A stretch of DNA of 64,000 bases from an uncultured Oleiphilaceae bacterium (GTDB taxonomy: Bacteria > Pseudomonadota > Gammaproteobacteria > Pseudomonadales > Oleiphilaceae): assembly GCA_913060665.1 (NCBI GenBank), contig CAJXUY010000003.1, positions 186,001 to 250,000 of the forward strand. Reading direction: 5' to 3'. Under the pieces are notes generated by a model, which was not told the DNA's origin, did no database searches, and saw nothing but the letters and a program-made list of their open reading frames with translations. The position numbers were made by a program, and so were the translations under genes. Shown one piece after another: positions 50,203-58,192 of this stretch. Each line of letters opens with the position of its first letter. The stretch's first letter is position 1.

Positions 50203-51695
50203 AAGCTAGCCTGAGCAGCCGGTTGTTTTATCTGCATTGATTGTAACTTAATCGTCGCGACAACAAGCCCAAAAAATACAAACAACAATGTTTTACGGGC
50301 GTCACCATAGAAGTGATCGAACATATAAAAGATCACCTGACCGAATATACCTGCCGATAGCCCAAGCCCTACGGAGAAATATACAGGATCACGCCAATAA
50401 TCAAACCGAACTACCGCAGTTGTAAGCCTCCAAAGCATTAGTATAAAAATGACGAATCCTATTACACCTGTCTCAGCCATTGTTAATAGGTACTTGTTGT
50501 GAACAACCCCTTTTAATAACTCCTGTTGGTACCATTCAGACAACTGAGCAAAGGATTTCGGTATATTATTTTTGGCAGCCTCCCGATACCCCCCCATTCC
50601 AACGCCCATTAATAGATTTCGCTCTATTACCAATGACGCATGATCCATCATAACAAAGCGTGACTCAGTAGAACGCTGATCACTCTCTGTTATTCGCAAC
50701 AATGCAGCAGGAAATGCAATCACAACACAAATCATCCCAACAATTCCAAGAACTGCTAGACGGGAAATTAATTGAGCGGTAACGATCCCTCTCAAATAAC
50801 CAAAACCCAAAACGAAAAATATAGCGAATGCAAACGATATCCAACCACCGCGAGAAAGTGTCAACACAATCGTTCCGACGCCCAACACAAAGAGTACTAT
50901 AACCGACAACCAAACGAAGCGACCAACACGCTTAATGCCCATAAGCGTTAAAGAAAATAAGAGGGGGAGTACAAATACCAAGTAATCAGCAAGCATATTG
51001 GGGTGACCCATAAATCCCGAGGGACGGAAAACATGCATCCCACCGGCATTTTCAAAAACTAACTTGGTGCCGGCTGTTGCCGTTTTAGCACCTTGAATTT
51101 GAAATGCTCCTCCTGTTCCTATTTGTAAAACAACAAATACGAGATGTAGGATGATAGCCCCCCCCAACCCGAATAGTGCTAGCCGTAAATGCCTAGGATG
51201 ATTAATAAAATCAGCGATCAAAATAAAAATGAGGAAGTAGCGAGTATAATTAATACACAAAAGGATTGAAGGTAGTTTATCCGCTGAGTTCACGACTGAA
51301 ATCCAGCACCATAAAACATACACTAAGGGCAGAAGGTATAGTTTATTCCAGCGCAAGCGTTGGCGGTTAACGATCAGTTTCTCAAATAACCAAATAGCCA
51401 ACAACGGCAAAAAGAAAACATCCATCAGCGTTATGGATAAGCCGGGTACATATACTCCCCCTTTAGCTATCAACGCCTTATTTATGTCTATAGAGCTCGC
51501 AAGCATCATACCCACAAACAAGAAGTCTTTAACGTTACCTGACCATAGGAGCACCGCCAAAAAACCCAAACCTAAAAAAAGAAGAATCAACCAAGTAACA
51601 CTAAGCTCTGAAAGTACCACAATCATTAAAGACATGAAAAATGCAAAAAACAATTGCCACAAGCCAACCGGATTTTTCTGATGTAGCTTATGCAT
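50199..51695 (-). CDS. Wzy/O-antigen-ligase-family polymerase
   Basis: This 498-residue membrane protein has about 12 helices and the Wzy_C domain in a large periplasmic loop (LRITESDQRSTESRFVMMDH, then GVGMGGYREAA and VVHNKYLLTMAETGVIGF). The His in VHNKYL and the Arg residues of the loop are typical of this family. In an exopolysaccharide locus it is most likely the polymerase joining repeat units rather than the lipid A ligase; that is inference. It lies between the kinase-like gene and the flippase. Confidence 0.85.
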   Translation of the reverse strand: MHKLHQKNPVGLWQLFFAFFMSLMIVVLSELSVTWLILLFLGLGFLAVLLWSGNVKDFLFVGMMLASSIDINKALIAKGGVYVPGLSITLMDVFFLPLLAIWLFEKLIVNRQRLRWNKLYLLPLVYVLWCWISVVNSADKLPSILLCINYTRYFLIFILIADFINHPRHLRLALFGLGGAIILHLVFVVLQIGTGGAFQIQGAKTATAGTKLVFENAGGMHVFRPSGFMGHPNMLADYLVFVLPLLFSLTLMGIKRVGRFVWLSVIVLFVLGVGTIVLTLSRGGWISFAFAIFFVLGFGYLRGIVTAQLISRLAVLGIVGMICVVIAFPAALLRITESDQRSTESRFVMMDHASLVIERNLLMGVGMGGYREAAKNNIPKSFAQLSEWYQQELLKGVVHNKYLLTMAETGVIGFVIFILMLWRLTTAVVRFDYWRDPVYFSVGLGLSAGIFGQVIFYMFDHFYGDARKTLLFVFFGLVVATIKLQSMQIKQPAAQASL

Positions 51696-51701
51696 AAGGG
51701 T

Positions 51702-52361
51702 CTAACCTAATTTTTTATAAAAAAAGTCAGGTATATACTTTGGGCGTTGATTAAGAATAGCGCCCAAATATTTTTCCTTATCAATGTTGAACTCAGCCAT
51801 ACCTTCCTTAATGAGGTCTTTGCTTGTCTTATCACCTTTAATTACGAGAACAACGCCATCTGCACTATGTGCAAGAGAGTTGGCACCAGACTTCAGCAAT
51901 GACGCACCATCTATAACCACGATATCGTAATAACCAGATAAGTCTTGGAATAAGCTTTCTACCCTTTCTCGAAGATACAATAGACCGGGTTTACACACTG
52001 TACCTGATGGTAAAAAATCAAACCCATACCCGTCTAATTTAACCACAGATTCCAGAACATTCTCGGTCTGATCTGAGAAATAATTTGAAAGCCCGCGACC
52101 TTTCCCCTCCGATAGAGATGATGGAGCATCCATATTACCATCGATCAACAAAACTCGATGTACAGACGAACTAACCAATGACTTTGATATGGCTTGAGAT
52201 ACAAACGACTTACCCTCACCCGCAATCGCACTAGTAACATAAACAACCTTAGGTACAGGGCTTGACCCGTCCGATGAAGGCAATGCGTCCGATTGACGAG
52301 CCTCTAGGCGAGATAATATTTTTAAAGCAATACGAAGAAACTTATCCATTAAACTATTCAT
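51702..52361 (-). CDS. CpsD/BY-kinase-like P-loop protein, degenerate motifs
   Basis: This 219-residue P-loop protein corresponds to the cytoplasmic half of Wzc. Walker A is SAIAGEGKSFVSQ. The Walker A' region reads LLIDGNMDAPS where active kinases have a DADLR-like sequence, and Walker B reads VVIDGASLL instead of VIIDTPP. The C-terminus (YIPDFFYKKLG) has no tyrosine cluster. It may bind ATP and regulate chain length without being a normal tyrosine kinase. It is 6 bases from the polymerase gene and 19 bases from the Wzz-like gene, which supplies the membrane half. Confidence 0.83.
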   Translation of the reverse strand: MNSLMDKFLRIALKILSRLEARQSDALPSSDGSSPVPKVVYVTSAIAGEGKSFVSQAISKSLVSSSVHRVLLIDGNMDAPSSLSEGKGRGLSNYFSDQTENVLESVVKLDGYGFDFLPSGTVCKPGLLYLRERVESLFQDLSGYYDIVVIDGASLLKSGANSLAHSADGVVLVIKGDKTSKDLIKEGMAEFNIDKEKYLGAILNQRPKYIPDFFYKKLG

Positions 52362-52380
52362 AAAACGAAACTCTTATTTA

Positions 52381-53715
52381 TCAATGCTTGAAAAAATATT
52401 CCATCGTACTTTGCTTTTCTTCAGGAATTTTACCAATTAACTCAATACCCAAATACTTTGATACATCACTATCGTCACGAATGCTGCTGTCGAGGAATTC
52501 ACGGACTCCCGCAAGGACCACACCAAAAACCAACCCAAAAATCGAAGCGAATATTCCAAGCACTATATCTTTTTTCCAGCTTGACTCTCGGGGGGCAATA
52601 GGCGGCTCTAGAATTTCACGTGCACTGATATTATGCTCATTCATATCAATGAATAATTCAATTTCAGAAAGTCGTGTTTTCAGTTCTAAATACAACACTT
52701 CAGAAAGCTCCAAATCCCTCTCTAACACTGTTTGTTCCGAATTGTTACTTGCATATAGCTCTAATTCTGACTGCAAGCGAACATGGAGTTTTTCAATAGA
52801 TGCTTTGATCCTAGAAGTCTTGTCATCGCCAGGCTGAAAGGTATCGCTAAGCGCAGACAACTCAAACTCGAGCTCAATTATTTGTTCCTTGAGCAGTTGA
52901 ATAGTGGAAATGTCATTAGGAGTCGTTAATAATCCAGGGCTTTTTGAACCAGGGTCTAGCTCATTATTTGTGTTAGATAGAAAAAGTTCTAACGCTGCCT
53001 CTGCAGCGGTTAAATCGGCATACGTTTTTAAAACTTTTTCATTTACTATACTGTAGGCCAGTTCAGCCTCCTGCTTTCTCATTTTTATATCGTAACTACG
53101 ATAATACTCCAACGTTTTTTGAAGGATATCTCGAGCAATAATCGGATCAGGGGACTTGAGTGATATGAAAATAATGTTTGAATTAGTGTCAGCTGATTTA
53201 CTTAGTACAGGTGCGACCATGATGCTTTTAACAAGCTCTTTTACCGTATCATCAAAGCCGTTTTTTTCAGGGTCGGGATGAAATCCAAGCGCTCGCATAA
53301 TGGGGTCAGTAACATAGGTTCCAACGGGCTCCAAAAGATGCACCAAAGGTTTATGGTAGACCTGCTCCCACTTAATACCCAGATCACGAACTACTTCTTC
53401 AGCAACCAACCGCCCTTCAATCATCTGCATTTCAGTTTCAATGATTCGTTTAACCGGATCATTGGTAATTCTTTCTTTTACGGGCGCTACTCCGGCGAAA
53501 AACGAAGGTGTTCTAGCTTTTTCGGTATTAATTAACACCTTTGCGTTAGCTTCATATACTGAGGGGATAATAAAAAGCATCACGTTTGCCAATACCGAAA
53601 TTATCAAAAATACAGTAATGATAAGTGCTTTATGTTTAAAGCAGAGCGCCGCAATATCCTTAGCGGAATAGGACTTAAACTGATCTTGTTGATCTACTTC
53701 AAAGATAGGAGTCAT
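52381..53715 (-). CDS. Wzz/Wzc-N-type chain-length determinant (PCP) protein
   Basis: This 444-residue protein has an N-terminal helix (ALIITVFLIISVLANVMLFI), a long periplasmic coiled coil (about 220-360, with SELELYASNNSEQTVLERDL) and a second transmembrane helix after the proline-rich EPPIAPRE motif (VLGIFASIFGLVFGVVLAGV). It ends in a short cytoplasmic tail with no kinase domain. It should form the periplasmic ring that sets polymer length, with the separate CpsD-like protein below it. The ATG at 53715 is used; a TTG at 53727 overlaps the wza-like stop. Confidence 0.88.
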   Translation of the reverse strand: MTPIFEVDQQDQFKSYSAKDIAALCFKHKALIITVFLIISVLANVMLFIIPSVYEANAKVLINTEKARTPSFFAGVAPVKERITNDPVKRIIETEMQMIEGRLVAEEVVRDLGIKWEQVYHKPLVHLLEPVGTYVTDPIMRALGFHPDPEKNGFDDTVKELVKSIMVAPVLSKSADTNSNIIFISLKSPDPIIARDILQKTLEYYRSYDIKMRKQEAELAYSIVNEKVLKTYADLTAAEAALELFLSNTNNELDPGSKSPGLLTTPNDISTIQLLKEQIIELEFELSALSDTFQPGDDKTSRIKASIEKLHVRLQSELELYASNNSEQTVLERDLELSEVLYLELKTRLSEIELFIDMNEHNISAREILEPPIAPRESSWKKDIVLGIFASIFGLVFGVVLAGVREFLDSSIRDDSDVSKYLGIELIGKIPEEKQSTMEYFFKH

Positions 53716-53723
53716 AAACCTAC

Positions 53724-54824
53724 TCAATTTCCATTAATGATAGTGCTTGTTTGAGGCTGTGTCTTCAACTCATATACAAAACTTAGTGAGCTGTTACGCA
53801 GTGCAGGTACTAGATCATATAGGTACTGATCCAGGTAATCTTTAACATGTGCAATGGTGCTCTTCGGCACAATAACAACATCGTACGGGTGCAATTGAAA
53901 ATCCCCCGCAAACGAGGTCATAATACCCCCGCTATCGATGGTCTCATCACCATCCACCCAATCTGTTGTGAGATCTCGTATAATCAACCGAGGCTCTTGG
54001 TTAGGCTCTCGACGCAATATCGCCACCTGCTCAGTTTCTCCGCTTAGCTTAGCTCCACCTGCCTTAATGATGGCCTGTATCGCAGTAACTGGGCCGGTAT
54101 AATCAAAGAATGTTGGTGACACAACCTCTCCTCCAACAAAGATTTGCATCGGCGTTGTGCGCCTCATAATCACAACGGCATCGTCTAGATCCTTAAACGC
54201 AGGTCGTTGCTTACTTCCATTAACGTAATAATAATTTGCGGTGTATTTCCTGACAATGACGACCAATTTTGGTTTGTTTAGCTTATTTTCATATAGTCTG
54301 GTTAACTCTTTTTCGAGCGCTAACGGTGTTTTATTTTCGACATCAACCTCACCAATTAGTGGCAAAGACAATCGACCATCAGGCCTTACTATCGCTAATT
54401 CGTCTAGGTCTTTATGGTTGGAAAAGCGTATTTCTAACTCATCTCCTACATTAAGCCGGTACTCCTTTTTAACAGGGTTCCCAGTTTTAGGTGAGTTTGA
54501 CAACTCGAGATATCGGCTTCGAATTTCTTCCTGCAAACTATCGGGCGTTTTACCTGCGGCCCTAATGGTTCCAATGATTGCCAACGACATATTGCCATCT
54601 GGGCGAATGGTATACTGATCATTCAAAATCGGCTTATAAGGAAATTGCACTTCCAGCTGATCACCTGGCGATAGGTAATAATTGCTTTGGACAACTGCAG
54701 TAGAGGCCTCCTTCTGTGAAACCATTTTAGGAGCATCTATTGTCATTTCCCTATTCTCAACGTGCGCGCAAGATACTAATACAAACGGCAAGAGAAAAAT
54801 CATCCACTTTTTCATATTTTTCAT
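53724..54824 (-). CDS. Wza-like polysaccharide export lipoprotein with two export domains
   Basis: This protein of 366 residues has a lipoprotein signal (LPFVLVSCAH). Unusually it has two consecutive Poly_export-type domains: YYLSPGDQLEVQFPYKP with YTIRPDGNMSLAIIGTI, and YRLNVGDELEIRFSNHK with AIVRPDGRLSLPLIGEV. An SLBB domain follows (QIFVGGEVVSPTFFDYTGP), with a C-terminal helix for the outer-membrane pore. It forms the exit channel for the polymer. The start at 54824 (ATG) is preferred to a TTG at 54836. It is the first gene of the leftward wza-wzz-cpsD-wzy-wzx run. Confidence 0.88.
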   Translation of the reverse strand: MKNMKKWMIFLLPFVLVSCAHVENREMTIDAPKMVSQKEASTAVVQSNYYLSPGDQLEVQFPYKPILNDQYTIRPDGNMSLAIIGTIRAAGKTPDSLQEEIRSRYLELSNSPKTGNPVKKEYRLNVGDELEIRFSNHKDLDELAIVRPDGRLSLPLIGEVDVENKTPLALEKELTRLYENKLNKPKLVVIVRKYTANYYYVNGSKQRPAFKDLDDAVVIMRRTTPMQIFVGGEVVSPTFFDYTGPVTAIQAIIKAGGAKLSGETEQVAILRREPNQEPRLIIRDLTTDWVDGDETIDSGGIMTSFAGDFQLHPYDVVIVPKSTIAHVKDYLDQYLYDLVPALRNSSLSFVYELKTQPQTSTIINGN

Positions 54825-55072
54825 AAGGTGACTCAAAGTAACAAATCCAAATTAAACTAATGTACGTTAATGGTGTCTTAATTCTATATCGCCGCTAGGT
54901 AAACTGCCTTAGCTGCATTTTATTAAACCTAAGAAAAAAGCCAATAGTGTTATCAGAAACTTTTTTGATCAAATTCAATGAACTCAATTACCGCCCATTA
55001 TAGGCCTACCTCCAACATCGTTAGACAGCTTCACAAGCATAAGCGATACCTTTACAACAAAGCTTATTAAAG

Positions 55073-55645
55073 TCAATCAGTTGGCATTTTTTTGATGCTA
55101 ATTTTAGCAGGATTTCCGTGTACGGTAGCACCTTTAGGAACTGACTCGTATAAATAAGTAGACGGAGCAACCTTAACAAATTCTTCTATTACAACAGGCC
55201 CTAGAATCATAGCTCCCGCGCCAATTTGAACGTTGTCCTTAATATATGGCATACCTGGCCCTGCGCCTACATCTTTAGACAGGTCACCGACACCACTGCC
55301 TATTCCTACTTTCGCAAAACACGTAACATTATCCCCTAACCTGCCCGTGATAATATTACCAACTGAGTGCCCAAGAAAAAACCCCTTTCCGATAACTGAA
55401 GACGGGTGTATATCTGTTCCAGTCAGCGTAATATTCAGCCCCCAAATTGGCCAGGACAAAAAACGAAGATTATTGACATAAAAGAAATGAGATATTCGAT
55501 AGAGAATAATAGCGATCATTGTGGGCAAAACGACCATCTTAAGACCACAAAGGAATGTCAACTCCTTACCCCAAAAATCAGCTAGGCGTACAAAATCTGA
55601 TTTAATCAATGTCAGCAACTCACGTACTTTCAATTTACACCCCAT
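55073..55645 (-). CDS. LbH acyltransferase (serine-acetyltransferase-like) A
   Basis: This 190-residue protein has an N-terminal helical region with a hydrophobic stretch (IIAILLYRISHFFYV-like) and a left-handed beta-helix of hexapeptide repeats (DIHPSSVIGKGFFLGHSVGN, GAGPGMPYIKDNVQIGAGAM, LGPVVIEEFVKVAPSTYL), ending GNPAKI. The LbH domain is the serine-acetyltransferase kind used by many exopolysaccharide O-acetyltransferases. It is divergent from a paralogue at 55695, with only 49 bases between starts. Acetylation of the exopolysaccharide is inferred from location. Confidence 0.82.
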   Translation of the reverse strand: MGCKLKVRELLTLIKSDFVRLADFWGKELTFLCGLKMVVLPTMIAIILYRISHFFYVNNLRFLSWPIWGLNITLTGTDIHPSSVIGKGFFLGHSVGNIITGRLGDNVTCFAKVGIGSGVGDLSKDVGAGPGMPYIKDNVQIGAGAMILGPVVIEEFVKVAPSTYLYESVPKGATVHGNPAKISIKKMPTD

Positions 55646-55650
55646 TTCAA

Positions 55651-55680
55651 TACAATTACTTACAATTAATTACAATTACA
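55651..55680. repeat. Three tandem decamer repeats in the divergent acyltransferase promoter
   Basis: Three consecutive ten-base units, each starting TACAATTA, fill more than half of the 49 bases between the two start codons. A ten-base period places each copy on the same face of the helix, as in operators bound by a repeating regulator. It may also simply be AT-rich promoter DNA. Confidence 0.75.
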
Positions 55681-55694
55681 GCGACGGCTTATAT

Positions 55695-56252
55695 ATGAAA
55701 CTAAAAGATGCTCGCCATCTCATACATACGGATATGCTTCGGTACGCGCAAGAGATTGGAACCACTCTATCTGCTAGTAAAAAGATAAGTTTTTTCTTTT
55801 TACCCTGTGTCTTTTCGTTGATTTTATATCGTTTATCCCACTATTTTTTTCTGAACAAACATTACTTGTTATCAAGATTGTTTTATACCATCAATCTAAT
55901 GCTATTTGGCCTTGATATTGCGCCTTCATCCCGAATTGGATCCCATGCATACATACCTCACCCTGTCGGGGTAATACTCGTTGGTAACACCGGAAACCAC
56001 TGTACGTTTTTCACCAATGCTACCATCGGTGGCGGCGTCAAGGAGGTCGATATTGGCGCTGGTATTGGCCTTCCCATACTAGGGAATTACGTCACTATTT
56101 CGTCCGGTGCAAAAGTGCTAGGGCCCATTTTTATTGGCGACAATGTCGATATTGGCGCCCTATCTCTTGCTATTAACGATGTACCCGATAATAGTGTCTT
56201 AATTGGTATACCCGGCAAAGTACTCAAAACAAAACCTCCCCGCTCTCTTTAA
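55695..56252 (+). CDS. LbH acyltransferase (serine-acetyltransferase-like) B
   Basis: This protein of 185 residues (ATG at 55695; an upstream frame runs through the divergent gene and is not supported) is similar in layout to the divergent paralogue at 55073. It has a helical N-terminus with membrane-like segments, then hexapeptide repeats (DIAPSSRIGSHAYIPHPVGV, GAGIGLPILGNYVTISSGAK, LGPIFIGDNVDIGALSLA) and IGIPGKVL at the end. It is probably an O-acetyltransferase for the polysaccharide. It is the only rightward gene between 48.8 and 63.8 kb and is convergent with the glycosyltransferase at 56258. Confidence 0.82.
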   Translation: MKLKDARHLIHTDMLRYAQEIGTTLSASKKISFFFLPCVFSLILYRLSHYFFLNKHYLLSRLFYTINLMLFGLDIAPSSRIGSHAYIPHPVGVILVGNTGNHCTFFTNATIGGGVKEVDIGAGIGLPILGNYVTISSGAKVLGPIFIGDNVDIGALSLAINDVPDNSVLIGIPGKVLKTKPPRSL

Positions 56253-56257
56253 TCCGT

Positions 56258-57454
56258 TTAGCTTTCGGCATTCACATTGGGTAATGAATCTTGTTCGTTA
56301 ACAACAGGTAAGTTTTCTGCATGAGGTACCAGCAACGCCTGAAAGTGGGATAGATATTCTGAAAGTACTTTATCCCACGTGAATTCAGACTTAAACCTCT
56401 CTTTACTTACAACACGTAACTCCTCACGTAACGGCTTATTGTCTATGAGTTCCTGTATTTTGTTTGAGCACTCATCTATTGTCGAGAAATAGAGCATCTC
56501 GTCATTCGTAACCCAGCGATTAAATGCATTGTCATGGGCTATAACGGCAGATCCAGTCCCCAATGATTCAACCAACGATGGATTAGTTCCACCCACTCGA
56601 TGACCATGTATATAACCGATTGAATGATACCTCAAAGCAGCAACATTCCCTTGCTCATAGATAGCGCCAGGAAATATGACTTCATCTGAAGCTATAGCGC
56701 GAATTTTGTTGTGATAAGGGCTGTTATCAAAGTCAAACACACCTAGTACCACCAACTTTTTGCCTCTCTTTTCCTTAGAAAAAGCCGCCACAATTTCATA
56801 GATTGAGTTTTCACTTACAGGCCGGGCGATTACCACAAAATAACTATTTGGCTCCAAATTCAATGTCTCAATAAACGCATTGTCAGCATCTAGGAGGTTG
56901 TTGCCGCCAATATCATCAGCCCCATAAGCAATCGTCGTGATTTTAGATTTACTTACCCGAGTAGCTAGATGGCGGGCTATTTCTGGGTGATCGGCAATAA
57001 GATCATTACCCAATTTGCAGGCCAAAATTTCATTTAAATAAAACCAAATTTTTACTGGCCATGGCCATTTATCCCGCTTCCATTCTAAACCATCCATATT
57101 TATAGAGGTATGGTGCCCGGAAAGTCGGAAAAATGCGTTTAAAAACCCTGTGTTATACCCTAGGTTCAAGATAAAAAAATCTTGTTTTGTTGCATGCTTC
57201 ACACACTTGTAGTCATAGGAAATAGTATGAAAAGGAGTGTCACCTGAAACATAGACGTCGATTAAATTAACCCCACACCATTTACGCTCTTCGATACCAG
57301 AACTACCTTCTTTTTGGCAGTAAACTGTCACGTCCCAACCATGCTCGACCAAATACAAAGCGAAGCGCTCAGCAAACGTTTCAAAGCCACCGTGGCAGGC
57401 AGGTACTCCTCTAGTTCCTAATATAGCTACATGCTTTTTGGTGTTCATGAACAC
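56258..57454 (-). CDS. DUF1972-type GT4 glycosyltransferase
   Basis: This 398-residue retaining glycosyltransferase of family GT4 has the DUF1972 N-terminal signature GTRGVPACHGGFETFAERFA, a C-terminal GT-B half with VIARPVSENSIYEIVAAFSK, and a donor site around GGTNPSLVESLGTGSAVIAH. Rhamnosyl- and glucosyltransferases of this kind build polysaccharide repeats; the sugar is not predictable. The GTG at 57454 has GAGGTG five bases upstream; the ATG at 57448 is an alternative. The methyltransferase gene is 36 bases upstream. Confidence 0.86.
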   Translation of the reverse strand: MFMNTKKHVAILGTRGVPACHGGFETFAERFALYLVEHGWDVTVYCQKEGSSGIEERKWCGVNLIDVYVSGDTPFHTISYDYKCVKHATKQDFFILNLGYNTGFLNAFFRLSGHHTSINMDGLEWKRDKWPWPVKIWFYLNEILACKLGNDLIADHPEIARHLATRVSKSKITTIAYGADDIGGNNLLDADNAFIETLNLEPNSYFVVIARPVSENSIYEIVAAFSKEKRGKKLVVLGVFDFDNSPYHNKIRAIASDEVIFPGAIYEQGNVAALRYHSIGYIHGHRVGGTNPSLVESLGTGSAVIAHDNAFNRWVTNDEMLYFSTIDECSNKIQELIDNKPLREELRVVSKERFKSEFTWDKVLSEYLSHFQALLVPHAENLPVVNEQDSLPNVNAES

Positions 57455-57490
57455 TATTTCACCTCTATAATGAGACGCTGATGATCGAGC

Positions 57491-58192
57491 CTAAGGCCGC
57501 TGAAGAATAATCATATAATCTGAATGAGTTAGGTCACGATTTTTCCCTAAGATCGTTCGAGACACAGCGCCAATAAAACCAAACAGTATATCTACCAATT
57601 TATGTTTTTCTCGAAGGTGAGCTGGAACAGGCCCTTCATACTTATTCATATAAGGAACTATCAGTCCTTTTTCCAATGCAGCCTTTTTAACTTGATCAGG
57701 CCACATAGCCTTTCTTAAATAGGTTTTGAAAGGACCTTGATCATCAATTCCAGCCCTTTTATCACCAATCACATAACGATAAAATGCCACCTGCATCGAG
57801 TGAGACAATAGTTTAGTAACCACCCCCTTAATCGATACAATATTAGGCGCTGCTAAAACAATAATCCCTTTGTCGGCAACTGATTCAAATAAGTTATTTA
57901 GTGCGTCTTTGGGGTTATCCAAATGTTCTAATACATCCCATGAGACAATAACGTCATATTGATTTTTACCAAGTGGGTAGGTCTGTAAGTCGCCCACAAT
58001 TTTTTCAGATAGTTTTTCATTTCTCTGCAACTGTTTCTCGGAAATATCTATCCCAACTAACTCTCCCGAATTTGGAATCTTAATATGGCTTACTGAACCA
58101 CACCCAGCTTCTAATACCCTGAGATTCTCTCGACCGTTGAGTAATTGATTAATTTCTTCTTGCAATAACTGATTGGCAGCACTCATTGTCAC
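57491..58192 (-). CDS. Class I SAM-dependent methyltransferase A
   Basis: This 233-residue methyltransferase of the UbiE/MT11 type has motif I VLEAGCGSVSHIKIPNSGEL, motif II (IVSWDVLEHLDNPKDALNNL) and motif III GIIVLAAPN. It probably methylates a sugar or lipid-linked intermediate, or helps cap the chain. Its GTG start overlaps the upstream glycosidase stop by four bases; the ATG at 58186, with GGTGAG nine bases upstream, is also possible. Confidence 0.8.
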   Translation of the reverse strand: MTMSAANQLLQEEINQLLNGRENLRVLEAGCGSVSHIKIPNSGELVGIDISEKQLQRNEKLSEKIVGDLQTYPLGKNQYDVIVSWDVLEHLDNPKDALNNLFESVADKGIIVLAAPNIVSIKGVVTKLLSHSMQVAFYRYVIGDKRAGIDDQGPFKTYLRKAMWPDQVKKAALEKGLIVPYMNKYEGPVPAHLREKHKLVDILFGFIGAVSRTILGKNRDLTHSDYMIILQRP

